Shown here one piece after another: positions 46,801 through 57,468 of a DNA stretch of 64,000 nt. Position 1 is the stretch's first letter. Each line of letters starts with the position of its first letter. The stretch is from assembly GCF_000524195.1 (NCBI RefSeq), contig NW_020170440.1:225411-289410 (forward strand). The letters are read 5' to 3'. The translations under genes and the position numbers were made by a program. The notes beneath the pieces were generated by a model. It did no database searches. It saw only the letters and a list, made by a program, of their open reading frames with translations, and had not been told where the DNA came from. Source of the stretch: Echinococcus granulosus (Eukaryota > Platyhelminthes > Cestoda > Cyclophyllidea > Taeniidae).

Positions 46801-49800
46801 TGACGCTAAATTTGACCACACTATTAAGGTCTTTTAATTTCTGCAAATTCACAGACACCCCAAGTGACCGTGATTCGGGAGAACTCCTGCCGCCAACCTG
46901 AAAAAGGCATCCTCAAGAATAAGCACGAAGGTGGTGGCGGCGTGGATATGCCCGATCTCCCAACTTCTACCAACGGAGAAGGTGGTAGTAAGAAGCAGAA
47001 GCATTCTTTAAAACGCTCTAGCAAGAAGCATTATTGTTCTTCACCTCACTTCTCTGGGACTACCTCCTCCACTTCTTCCTCTTCTACTTCCACTACGGGC
47101 TCCCAAAGTCCTTCCGCATCATCCACTGGCTCATCCTCATCCTCACTTTCATCTGTGAGCTCTTGTTCAACCAGTAGGGCGACTGACGACACGAATTCGA
47201 CGAACTTTGTGGCGTCGGTGATGAATAGTGGGGAGGAAGAGGAGGGAGGAGTGATGGACATGGTATCGGACTCTGGTAGCACTTGTTCAACCGCTTTGGA
47301 GACTGGGGAAGAGGAGCGAAAGATGGGTGGAAGGGAGTGCCGGCATAAGGTGAGAATTTCCAGAGATGTCTAGACATGCAATTTATTTGAGGAAGATTCG
47401 GTTATGATGGCTTTAGACATATTAGCCAATGATAAAAGAATTTGAGATGGATTGAGGGAAGGGTTAGCGGTGAATAGATTATCTCAGAATTGGTGGATAT
47501 ATGAATAGAAATTGATAGATGATTGGATGGGTGGGTAGGTGTTCATAGGTACTAACGACAAATTCATTCACCTGTGGTGACTGGAGTTGCCAGTATTGAT
47601 TAAAGTCCTCCTTTTTTTCTAGAACCATCGTCAGCACAAAAGTCAATGCAAGAAGAAGTCGAGTCACCGTCAGCACAGCCACGCTCACAGTCATCACCAT
47701 CGCCACAGCCATAGTCATCATCGCAGAAGCCAACGCAGCAGTAGTACTGGAGGAGACACCTCAGCAACTAACACTAGCACTCCCCCGACCACAACAACAG
47801 CCTCAACTTCTTCCACTTCCTCGCCGTGTCGTCGTCGTTGCCACCGTCGACGTCGAACTGGCGTTAGTCGAAGGTATCGTCTCTCCTCGGAGGATGCTGA
47901 AAGCAGTATTGGTGGACAGAATCACAAGGTTCCTACGATCCTCTGCAATGCGGAACAACAGACGGATGAGATTAGTTTGGCAAGAGCGATGGGGGCGATA
48001 TTTCCGACTCCACAGAAAGGTAAGTTTTAGGAGCATCTGATTCTATTCTAGCCAGAGGTTTTAAAATCCTTGAAGTTGTTTGATTTAGGCTTGAGGGTCC
48101 CACAGCAGCTGCGACCAAATTAATTCGGATTTCATTATGTTTGGATGATTTTAACTCTTCAAACGTCTCGCCTTGTTAAGCTTTGAGGCTTTTAAGATAG
48201 TTTAACTTGAAGAAATTGGCCTTTCTCTCGTATATATGGTCTGTAACCTTTAAAATGTTGGCCAATCGGAATTTGAGGCCTCCATATTGGTTTTTTAAAA
48301 GCGCACCGGCTCTCAACCGACGGAGTCGTTCATTTGATATTCGAGTTTTTCACAATAAATTCATTTCCAAAATCGTTGTTGATCTTTAGGGCGCTTATAT
48401 TGAACGCTAAATCTATCAGTAATCTTCCATTCTACACGTCTTTCAGATCTGCGATCTCCCAGTCCACTAAAAGATCTTCAAAATTCTAATAGCAGCAACC
48501 TCCAGCAGCAACAACAACTCTCGTCCGACGTAATTGACGAGGAGGATTCGGAATGGGAGGAGGTGGAATGCACGGGCGGTTCCGACTGCGAGGAGTGTCG
48601 AAAAAATGCTGCCATCTCCTCGTGGAATTCCTCGGCAGTTCCGCCAACACCGCCTTCCGCAGGAGGTCTTCTCTCAAGGCAGTACAAACTGCCTTCACCA
48701 CCACCACTGCCCCCTGCCATCGTCACTTCCACACCCTATTACTGCACCACTCAACTCTCCTCCCAGTCCGGTTAGATAATTTGTTCGTCTGCTTGAATGC
48801 AATTTAAGTAGCATTTTGCATTCAAGTTAGCAACTCTGTAAATATGGTAATATAAATTAACACCTACTTACAAAGCTTAAGTACCATTGTTCTTCGTAGT
48901 GAATGCGTAACTTTTAGGAAATTCTTACGCAAATTATGCCGAGTTTTCAGAGAAAAAAAATGAATCAAATAAAGGGAATGACATTTCTTGGGCCTGATAA
49001 CGATATGTTGCCTCCCAAAATAGTTGCAACGCTAATTTTGTGTTAGAGGAAAAGTACCCAAGTTATCATTCGTGTTAGTATCTACACTTTTCCATTCCCA
49101 TGTTCAACTTTGGAGTGTAGTATGGCTTTTCGGTCTTATTCAGATGGTCTTCATACGTGAGTTGAATCGGGTGTACCAGTGGAAACATGTTTTATTCCAT
49201 GCTCTTTTATTTTCCCTAGAAAAGGGTGTTTTTGAATTGTACTTTAATGTCACAATTTCAGCGGTTAATTAATTTTTTTAATGACTGCTTGCAGGACTGT
49301 CAATTAAATGCAATATGGTTCATTAATTTTGTTCTACGGAGCGTAAAAGTGTGAATGATTTTGTGACTTTCATCATTTGGTCATTTGTTAATTTGTTGCA
49401 TCATTGACTGCTGGTGTTGACTAATCAAGGAGATGGTGAATGCCTTGACTCTACAAGCTTTATTACTTCTAATTCAACGTGCATTATTTAAAATGAGTGA
49501 AATTCTCTGTCATCCTTCTATATTGCAACTGCTATCAGCTCATTTTGTTGTCCACTACTGTTTATGTTTTTATCTCTAGCCACTTTTAACTAACGACCTT
49601 TAGAGCTATTTGGTGGTCGACAAAAGCTATAGCATAAGTTGGAATATAACCTGCGTTTATGATTTGGTCAGAACCGTAAATCACTGAAGGAAAAACCCTT
49701 GAATGCTTATTTTTGCTTCAAAGTTGAGTCAATAAATGCTATTCAAAAACTTAATTGGCTCTTTCTCCACCCCAACCAGAAATTGATCCATACTACCAAC

Positions 49801-51922
49801 CACCAATGGACGATACAGACTCCTTTGTCGCCGGTAAGCCGGGTCTCGTCTCTCATCGCAAGTATCCCGGGCATGCTGAGGAAGACGATGGATTGATTAG
49901 CAGCAGGGGGACTCAGGGAGGATTGACCCTTACGTCCTCCTTGAATGCACCCAGTGACTGCTACATGACGAGGGATTCGGACGGATTGACGCGAAAGACT
50001 TCCCCTGCAGTGCCCTACATTTCCAGACATGTAAGCTGGGGTCGGAATTCGATTGTTTGCCTTATTATGTAACGAACTTTTTTATTTCACTTGCAAATAT
50101 TGCTTTGTCGCTTTGTTATCGTGGTGGGAAATCGCGTGAAACGACAAATACCCGGTATGTGTCTTAAGATGTAAAGTAAATGCATTTTTTGAGGTTGCCA
50201 AAATTAAGGCATTTGATATAACCAGAAGCGGGTGAGAGTAGGATCGACTTCTACTGTACGCTTAGCGCAAACTTTACTGCCAAATTTGAGTGGGAATTAT
50301 GGCCGTTGCCATCAACACTTGCATCAAATAAGTGACTGCCTTAATCGATTCTCAAAAATATTGGGTGTGTAGTCGTCGTTAGACCAGTAGTATCCCAAAA
50401 TCTACTTTATTGTGCCCGTTTTATTACAACTGGAATGGCAGAGTGCCTAGCGTAACCCATTTGAGAGGCCGGATTCCTAAATGCCTTATAAGCAAATTTA
50501 TTTGTTAGCATCTCTTTTCTACTGATTTTTTTTATTGAATTATTGCAACTTAGATTTAAATCCACCTTGACTTCGTCTTCATTGACCATAAGTGTGTCGC
50601 TATCACGCCAGTTCAAAGTGAAAGTCGTTATAAAGGAGGGCATTTGTTAAAGCTCTAAGAAATTCTGCTTTTTCGGGGATCAGGATAGGTTACTGCTTTT
50701 TCATGGCTTCAAAACACTTCTGTGCTAAATTTTGATGCATTTTCACTATTTTTTGGGGGAAAAATGGCTTGGGACCAACATATTTATGATTCGTTAACTT
50801 TTATATTTGCCTCACATTTAAATGGTTAAAAGTCTTAAAATTACAGAACAATTATCTAACAGAGATAATTCTGGTGTTCAATTTCCATATTTATTTCCTT
50901 TGTTTTACAATAACGGAATACTAACCAAGAGTAGGCGGTATTTCAACCAGAAATCCTTTGTTATAATCTGAATGGTGAGTGTGTAGTCAATTATTGATTA
51001 GCCCTCATGGCCAATCACCCAATCAGGTTTCTCTTTTTCTGAGTCATGTTATTGTCAGTAATTGACGTATAATTGGTGGCTTTCCAACCAGCAGCCTACC
51101 GTCTCCCTTTCCATTACAGAACTACAACGGTTCGGATAGCGATTTCTCCCTCTCGACTTCAGTCAAGAAGTCCCCCACCCTCGGTCACACTGTGGATTGG
51201 CTGTCGTCTGATAACTCCTCCCAAGTTGGTGGCCTCAGCAACCACGTGTCAGCGACTGTTGCAGCCACAGCACACCAGTGGTTGGACATGGCGGAGTCAG
51301 ACGCCAGCTCATTGCCTGATGCCTCCTGCGATTTGGTACATTTGGCTCAGTTGAGCCACGCAGCACGGATGAATCCGAACCTTTCGGATCTGGCTCGACA
51401 ACAGGTAAGTTTTGATTCTTAAATTCTTCACTAATTCTTAATGAGTAAAGGTCTTTTAGTTGGTTTGACGGATGAAAAAGAGGTGAATTGATCAATCAGT
51501 CGTAGATACAAGAAAATGGATGGAGGGATGGATAAATAAAAGGGATAGGTAGCTGGGCCATAAGTAGATGAATAAAATGTGGATGGACCAGGAATAAATA
51601 AGGTCATCGTAAACGCATCAAGTTTGAGTGGGAAGATGAGTTGAAGATGGGTAGACGAGTTCATGGGCCAGAAATTGGTGTGTAGATCAGATTAGGGATG
51701 AGCTAAGGTGGACGCTCGTCTGAATCAGTTACTTTTGGATGGAGTAGATTGAGGGTTGGCAGATGAGCCAGATGGATGGGTACGTATAGCTCAGTGAACC
51801 AAAGCACGTCAAATCTGGCTCGTCAAGTGGTTGCATAGTTCATCTCAACCTCAATCTTTTGTATTTTCTAGGAACGAATCCGACTTGGGACCGAGGTGCC
51901 CTTCTACTCAAAACAGCCTTGA
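34538..51922 (+). CDS. ADAM-family transmembrane protein, inactive protease, giant cytoplasmic tail
   Basis: Exons joined in consistent phase: 34538-34623, 34750-34868, 34961-35094, 35740-35811, 35893-36252, 41110-41210, 41288-41387, 43572-43871, 43950-44176, 44248-44370, 44554-44803, 44894-45098 (or 45104), 45171-45279, 45858-46761, 46855-47349, 47623-48019, 48447-48770, 49780-50030, 51120-51404 and 51872-51922. At least ~1630 residues follow the earlier prodomain exons. Domain order is prodomain (DCFYTGEVES...CSGLRG), M12B/reprolysin, disintegrin, cysteine-rich, EGF-like, one transmembrane helix, and a ~902-residue low-complexity tail. The family works at the cell surface as ectodomain sheddases or adhesion molecules. 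Here the HExxHxxGxxH zinc site is replaced, so adhesion, chaperone or scaffold roles are more likely than proteolysis. Introns range from 65 bp to about 4.9 kb; two have GC donors. The signal-peptide exon is not certain (see 18902). Confidence 0.9.
34961..36252 (+). CDS. ADAM: N-terminal part of the M12B domain (three exons)
   Basis: TIWLEFIVDEKL (34961-35094) matches the first strand of reprolysin domains (K-Y-V-E-L-x-I-V-V-D). FTTTLRYVASMVNLVNL (35740-35811) matches the helix ending M-V-N-I-V-N. LPVQFHLLRTQIWNLGN (35893-36252) matches L-N-I-x-V-x-L-V-G-x-E-I-W. The same exon ends with ADITMLLTDS (family H-D-x-A-x-L-L-T) and PGSICTPRGTAIV (family G-x-x-C-x-P-x-x-S-x-G-I-V). Between them is a Ser/Asp-rich insert with the basic run RRSRR. 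No RxxR furin site occurs at the prodomain boundary. Confidence 0.88.
36253..41109. other. large ADAM intron (about 4.9 kb)
   Basis: Between phase-0 exons AIVR and VNVTD. It contains a short GTT run (38086-38115) and neighbouring open frames at 39682-39933 and 39906-40181 that may be a transposon relic. The family needs no extra domain here, so it is read as intron. Confidence 0.7.
38086..38115 (+). repeat. (GTT)n microsatellite
   Basis: Imperfect GTT/TTG triplets with one interruption (ttgctgttg), inside the large ADAM intron. Confidence 0.85.
41110..41387 (+). CDS. ADAM: degenerate zinc-site region (two exons)
   Basis: Exon 41110-41210 encodes FELQVATLVSKSIAEILGIH, and exon 41288-41387 encodes EVFSLGDISRLQLALLSGMS then ACLRSPN. 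These align with the active-site helix (VA-TMAHExGHNLGMxHD) and the following F-S-x-C-S-x-x-D-F...C-L-x-x-P segment of ADAMs. The helix keeps V-A, I/L and L-G, but the three zinc histidines and the glutamate are replaced (HExGHNLGMNH becomes KSIAEILGIHS). The first exon ends in a GC donor, ACAG|gcaagt. Confidence 0.82.
41388..43571. other. ADAM intron (about 2.2 kb)
   Basis: Between the end of the M12B domain (NLQ|gtaagt) and the disintegrin exon. No exon or recognised repeat is present inside. Confidence 0.7.
43572..44176 (+). CDS. ADAM: disintegrin domain and start of cysteine-rich domain
   Basis: It opens with T-C-G-N-G-I-I-D-R-G-E-E-C-E, the classical disintegrin start, and continues G-C-C-D...C-V-E-G-G-C-C-R-G-C-R-L...L-C-R-P-A-R-D-Q-C-D-L-P-E-F-C. 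The next exon adds A-E-C-P-G-D-L-Y-L-E-N-G-M-P-C, the start of the cysteine-rich domain. The integrin-binding RX6DLPEF pattern is intact. Between EECE and GCCD there is an insert of about 25 residues rich in Gly, Pro and Ser. The frame of the two exons demands a GC donor at 43872 (GAG|gcgggt); with it the spacing from C-S-G to E-C-P is exactly that of the family. Confidence 0.88.
44248..45104 (+). CDS. ADAM: cysteine-rich and EGF-like domains
   Basis: Exon 44248-44370 encodes D-A-M-C-G-L-L-H-C-Q-N-G (family C-G-x-L-x-C). Exon 44554-44803 encodes V-P-E-G-A-S-C-N-E-G-R-F-C-F-Q-K-R-C (family V-x-x-G-T-x-C-G-x-x-x-x-C-x-x-x-x-C) and ends C-S-G-R-G. The exon from 44894 completes the EGF-like fold: I-C-T-N-G-A-F-C-L-C-P-P-G-W-H-G-P-S-C. 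A ~45-residue stalk follows. The donor of the last exon may be at 45098 or 45104; both are phase 1 and differ by two residues. Confidence 0.85.
45171..45279 (+). CDS. ADAM: transmembrane exon
   Basis: This short exon encodes TVYLISILGAVIACVFLCLC then GIIFLY, a single uncharged membrane-spanning segment. Arg-Arg-Arg follows directly from the junction with 45858, the usual positive-inside stop-transfer signal. It fixes the topology: disintegrin/EGF outside, long tail in the cytoplasm. Confidence 0.92.
45858..51922 (+). CDS. ADAM: ~902-residue cytoplasmic tail (seven exons)
   Basis: All exons join without phase conflict. The tail is low in complexity and contains, in order: a basic juxtamembrane region; Ser/Arg and Thr-rich runs; a seven-proline run (SLPPPPPPPF) suited to SH3/EVH1 binding; a Ser-rich block (about residues 370-420 of the tail); a His-rich stretch (HSHAHSHHHRHSHSHHRR, from about 47665); C-R-R-R-C-H-R-R-R-R; a polyQ run (LQQQQQLSS); an acidic block (DEEDSEWEEVE); and a final ERIRLGTEVPFYSKQP. 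I recognise no folded domain. ADAM tails are usually far shorter. It ends at TGA 51920-51922. If the intron after 48770 is retained, a TAG at 48773-48775 ends the protein about 195 residues early. Confidence 0.8.
51405..51871. repeat. degenerate GATG/GGAT-rich tract in the last ADAM intron
   Basis: From about 51490 to 51790 the intron is built of imperfect gatg, ggat and aata words, a decayed tetranucleotide minisatellite. A similar but shorter stretch lies in the intron at 47460-47545. Confidence 0.55.
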
Positions 51923-53585
51923 GCTCTCCCGATGCCTTATGTTTAGCACTTTATCCCTTCTTACCTCCCCCGTTCCCTTCGCCTTCCTCCCCAACTCTCC
52001 CCTTTGTTATCTACACATGCGTACCCCCTGAAACACCTCAGTCATCATAGTCATCACCAGCATCATTATCACCCAAATTACCTTTAGAAACCTCTCCTTG
52101 CATATTTCCTTTTCATGACCTGTACTGTTTTCCCTACTTCTCGTGCATTTCATCCTTCAAAGAAACGTGACTACAAGTAGACCCGGACAGATAGACTGAT
52201 AAGGAGTCGTGACCGCGCCAAGCAAAACCTCTTACTGACTTTCTGTTTTTACCAAGTACAAATGATTATTATTAGTAAATACCACAATAACGTCAAGTAG
52301 GGACTCTTGCCAGTCAGACGAGTGTGCCATCGATCAAGCATGTCACTGTACATCAGAGTCTAGATCTTTTACCTTTGCACCATTGACGGAACATTATAGG
52401 TAACGGGTGAGTGTGTCCCACCACAACACCCCGGTAGTTGAAACAGGTCTTGACGCCGTTAGTGAAGGTGGCAGGCGGCGTTCTTAGTAAGAGCGTGTGC
52501 CGACTCCGACCTTGTGAACACTTCTAAGCATGAAAATACATCCCCCTATCTACTTGGTCTCCCACCTCCCGCTACAGAGTCTCGGTTACGAGCACAAGGA
52601 AAGCAGCAATAGCTGTGGAACTAGTCTGCGGAAGCACACTAGAAGGATTGACTTCGCCTGTGCTCTGGCTCATCCAGTTTTTACATCCCTCGTTTATGGC
52701 ATTTCACCTGAGGCTAATCCGTTTATGACCTGGCAATTAGCAGATCGTGACCCAAAGGGGTCTCCACCATGTGTCGTCAATAAAATTAATTGAACCTACC
52801 TTCAAAAATCACCGAAAATTGGACGATTGAAAATGTGTTCTCCCTTATTTTAACCTACTTACTTCGTGGTCATCGCAGTGCTTGTGTAAGACAGTGAAAA
52901 TTTAGACTCCGGACGTTCAGCGAGCTGAAAATTGAGGAAGTCGCAGGGGAGGTGAAATGTGGAGTTTTGATTTCGAGCCACAAATTCTGACTGTAAAGAA
53001 GGTGAGTGCCCATGCAATTGGTGACTTAGAGGAGGGTGAGTATAAGGCGACAAGTGGCCTGTCACCCTGAAGAAAAGGATTTTGGATGGGTCATTCCAAA
53101 GTCGACTTATGGATTATTCCTCTGCACAGGGAGTAGGCTTGGATAGAGGGCAGCAGGTGGGATTTCAGGCGAAACCGAAACTTTGTCCACGGAGGAGACG
53201 GTTTGCCTTAGCAACGGTGTGAAAGGCAAGCGTGTTCCTCTGCGTTTTCTGGTGGTCGATTAGTGCGTCGAGCCTGTTAGTCGCATTTATCAAGGCTCCC
53301 GACCGACGAAGGTGACAGTGAGTGCGTGCATGTAAAAGTGGGGTACGAGACGTGGAGTCTAGGGTTGGGTAAAGCATTTTTCCCCCATTCACATCCTCTC
53401 AAACGCTAAATAAAAAATTTTTGACTTAACTTCAGGGTAAAATAACTGATAGTTTGATCAAATTAAAAAGCAAGGTCAGTGTTTATCCCCTTTTCTACCT
53501 TCGTTTAAATTTGGTAGAGAAAACTAATTGACTGGCCGCACCCAAACGGTAGAAAAAGCGAACTGTGTTTTAGTCTACCTTTTCC

Positions 53586-53638
53586 GGAGGGAGAGGAGGA
53601 GGAGGAGGAGGGAGGGGGGGAGGAGGAGGAGGAGGAGA
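53586..53638 (+). repeat. (GGA)n purine tract
   Basis: About 50 bases of gga/gag triplets with a ggaggggggg interruption; polypurine, with potential for triplex or quadruplex structure. Confidence 0.85.
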
Positions 53639-56600
53639 TTAACTTAACCGGTCGAAGTGCATTTGCATTTTTGCATGGGTAAAAGTGGAGACGACTTTTC
53701 CCTTTGCCCAAAAAGGGAAGACTTCACTTCCTGTTCTGAATAACAATTCTGGAAACGTCTCCCTACCACCATAGGGTAATCATTGTGAGGTAAAATCTAA
53801 GTGACGATCCTCTAGAGGCTACATCGACATTCGGTGTGGAGATTTCATGACTGATTGCTGAAGGCCTAAAGACTCACCCAAAAGTTCTCTTCAGCAGGGT
53901 GACCGCAGCACCTTGGTCGGCCGTGAAGACATACCTGTGTGGAAGAAGGTCTGGATGGCTTTTGGGAGGCTCGAAGTGTCCGAGGCGTTAGAGTCATCAG
54001 ATAGACATTTGAAGCACGTATCTTTTCGGTATCCTGGGCCCAGAGAAGTTCCCCGTCCACAGCCATATATGGGGTTTTGAGACCTACGTCATGAGGAGTT
54101 CCTGACTTTATAGTCCTCAAGGTTTTCTGATGGTCTGTGACGAGTGTATTTTAGATACCTCCTGTGTTGTCGCTACCGTCTAGTTATTTCTGAGCTCTGA
54201 TCCAATGATGGAGAGAATAGAGCGCGGCAGACTGAATGTCTACGGTAATTCGTGTCTTATGCGCCGCCCTCAGAAAACTTGTCGCCTTGGTCACTGACCC
54301 ACGTATTTGGGAACCATAGTGGTTAAACGTTGATAAAGAGGGTACACACCTCTTGTGAATCTCAATGGGCTGCCTCCGGCCGCCCGCCGTTCCTCTCCTT
54401 TCCCTTCGGTTACCTTAGCTTCATTGAAGAGGCTGAAGGATCCATCCACCTAGCCCCAAAATAAGGGTCAGATGATGCTTGTAAGGCCACATGCCTGAAT
54501 GCCCTGGTCGTGAACTCCTGGCAACAAAAGAGAGGACAAAATTCTTGATTATGGTTTTTTTAAAACGTTCGTTTTAATTAAAGAATTTTTATGCCACTGA
54601 TGTGTTATCATTACACTGTTTTAGACGCATAAATTGTTGGACACTCCAACCACCTTCTAAGAGAGATGGGAGGACATAACACTTTGATCTCTTTGAGATA
54701 GAGGGGCTAGAAGGGGGGAGGTGAGGTGTGTGTTAAGAGGCTAGGAGAAGGGATGGACCGACGAGGAGGCAGATGATGTAGCAAAAAATTAATGGTTTCT
54801 GTAATTATTCTTCATCTGATAGGGAGTTTATGGAGGTGCTTTACCCCTCCATTAACGTTAAGAACTCAGAGATTTGGCAGGAGAAACAATACTAATGAGA
54901 ACCGCTGATAAAGGAATCTCAACAGCCTGGGAAAGATTTGAGAAAGTAAAAAAGTAGTCGAGGGAAGGATCTCCTGTGTAAAACTGTAAAAATCCGACCC
55001 GCGAGTATCTGCTTCATCGACATGTAACTCCAACCGCATCACAAGATGATAATGGGACATGTTCATGGCCTTTTAAAGGTAGAACGTCCAATTAATTGTA
55101 GTTGTGGTCTCAACCCCTCTCGGCGTGGCCGCGTACATCTATCAGTGGGTGACAATCCTCAACCGTGGAGGCTCAGGGCGGCAATCATCCGAAGTTGTGA
55201 ACATCGGGCCCTTGGTAACTGGTGCATGCCACGCGGTAGAGCTAAACTGGAGGTAAATCTTCACCTAGTGTGGAAGTAAAGTCGAACGAATCACTTACCC
55301 CTTAGATCCGAAGGCTTGCACACACCGGACACCGAGAAACCTCTCCGCCTCTGACCTACATTGAAGCATCCATTGAATCGAATGGATTCATGCCAATTAT
55401 CGGTACAGTACTCTCTGCTGTGCTCTTTGCTACTTCTCTCTCCTACTTTGCCTCGTCAACTTATCGACTAAATTGGGCATATGTAATTTGAGCTTGTCTG
55501 CATTACAACCTGAGTCGAGCTCGTTTTGAAGAATGCAGAAGCTACTCGCGAATTGTGTTGTCTCGAATGTGCGGGAGATGCAGTAACAAGGCAATGCACC
55601 TCTCAAAATGAGACAATCTAACCAATTTGATGTGGATGATGAATCACTCAAGGAGGCTTAAAAAAGAATCGCCGTGTCCAAATGGAAAAGAGGGAGTTAG
55701 GTGGCACCAGGGCTTAGCCAATAGGGGTTAATGTGAAGATAAAAATTTTAATCATGGTTTATCATCCACCCATCAAGTGGGAAGGAGTAGTAGCCAAGGC
55801 TGTAAAACGGTTGTACGCCAACCAAAAATACTACTAGGTGACAGTAATTTTAGAAGATTATCACTCTCTTCCCCTCATTGCCTTCCAAGATTTTATGCAG
55901 TCCTTAACCTTTCTCCACCAAAGTTCATTGGGCAAACAAACACATTATTAGTTACCTTCAAATAGTCGACTCAATTTTCATCCTCACCCACTGTAAGTAG
56001 TGTACAGCTACCTTTCTCTGTGGGTGTGTTACACACATGATTAATCACTTGGATGTGGGCCAAGCAATTACGATCGAGATCTACCCATGCGATACAAAAG
56101 AAATAGACTTCTTTGAAAGTAAGCATGATTGGGCGACCAATTGGAAGAGAGTCCCCATTTCTGTGTAATGAGACACCTAGACGTCAAGCCACACTTAAAG
56201 ATGGGATGAAGAATAGGTGTTGCCCCATGTTCACCCTATTCTCCGGGTGTAATACAGCCAGGTGACGATTAGCACATTTTCTCGGCAATGGATACGCATA
56301 TTGGGGGTAGAACTGACATCTTGGGCATAAAAGTGAGGCAGACAGGGGCATGGCTAAGCCAAGACTTCGTCGTTCACCCCTGAAGACAAGCTGTTTCAAA
56401 AGGGGATGAAATTTGTTTATGTCAAGTGCTCCAAACAGCCGCATGGAATAACTGACTGGTAAATGTCACATTGTCATCAAAGACCTAAAAAGTGACACCT
56501 TTACTAAACTCTACATCACTTCATCTGCCACCCAAATCCTCTCCTTCCATTGAAATCAACCACTGGTCAGGGTAAAAGTCACCTGGAGTTACTGTGATGC

Positions 56601-56723
56601 AAAAACTTTTATTGCATTTTAAACAAAGAAACATCGCAAGTGGGCGGTAGCTTTTGAAAGCTATTAGAAAGAATATCCAGAAGTTGGGTTGTTTTTAGGA
56701 CTCACACTGGTCTGCCTGCTTCA

Positions 56724-56765
<42 letters not shown>
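56724..56765 (+). repeat. (ATT)n microsatellite
   Basis: About fourteen near-perfect ATT triplets. Confidence 0.95.
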
Positions 56766-56766
<1 letters not shown>

Positions 56767-57302
56767 GGTCGTGTTTAATGCTTTTTTCTGGCACCGTTAG
56801 ACATTCGAAATGAGACAGTGGTTTAGTCAGAAGTTTCGCCTTTTTGCTTTTTTTAGTTTGCCAGGCTTAAAATTTGTCCTCCACAGAGGGAGGAGGGATA
56901 GTTTGAGCATTTGGTGGATTCCCTGCAAACTTAAGACGGGGAAGCCTGGAAGATTCTCGAGGTGTCTGATGATATAATGCACTAGGTGCATTTTGTCATA
57001 TTTTGGCAACGTGGTACAAGCTGACGCATGTAGCAAGCAAGTGGCAACTCCATTTTCCACCTCACCTCATTTCCTACCGGCTGCTGCACTTTGCATGGAA
57101 CTGTCTGTCAAATGCAAAGGGCAGGCGATGATGAGGGAGAGGAAGTGTCTCCTTCCTTCTTCCTCCCCTCCCAATGTGCGGTATGAAATCTCTTCATGGG
57201 AAAACTTGACGCTGATGCAAAGTGCTACCCTTTTGTAAGAAAACGAGGCCTTTCCTCCTCTTCCCAAGTGATCAGCCCGCAGTGCTCCTCGCGCCCGCTG
57301 AG

Positions 57303-57468
57303 ATGGCGTCATCGATCTTCGTCGAGGAGGCGAATTCAACACTACCAAAGCACATAATGTCGCTGCCTGACCAACCTCTACTGTCTATGAGTGCGCAATC
57401 GAAGGCAAAAGAGCAAAACCACGTAAATATTTTACTTCCAACGACTGACCTAAAAAAGGATTTTTACT
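57303..57468 (+). CDS. candidate coding exon, unknown
   Basis: The ATG in strong context (gagATGG) opens 55 codons (MASSIFVEEANSTLPKHIMS...) and ends at TTTTACT|gtaagt, a consensus donor in phase 1. The frame is also open upstream to an AG at 57268 (cttcccaag). It has an N-glycosylation-type N-S-T and no recognised domain. Its phase-1 end is compatible with the second exon of the neuropeptide gene (59360), so it could be an alternative first exon, though that would bypass the signal-peptide start. It may also be chance. Confidence 0.3.

Larger units (their letters stand above)
51923..57302. other. ADAM 3' UTR and intergenic
   Basis: A candidate polyadenylation hexamer AATAAA lies at 52779-52784, about 860 bp after the stop. 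A GGA-rich run (53586-53638) and an ATT microsatellite (56724-56765) are present. No exon with convincing borders was seen on either strand. Confidence 0.5.

Noticed and set aside
46449..47377. Several - strand open frames of 66-94 codons
   Set aside because: They mirror the low-complexity ADAM tail exons on the + strand, which join in phase and end in a proper stop.
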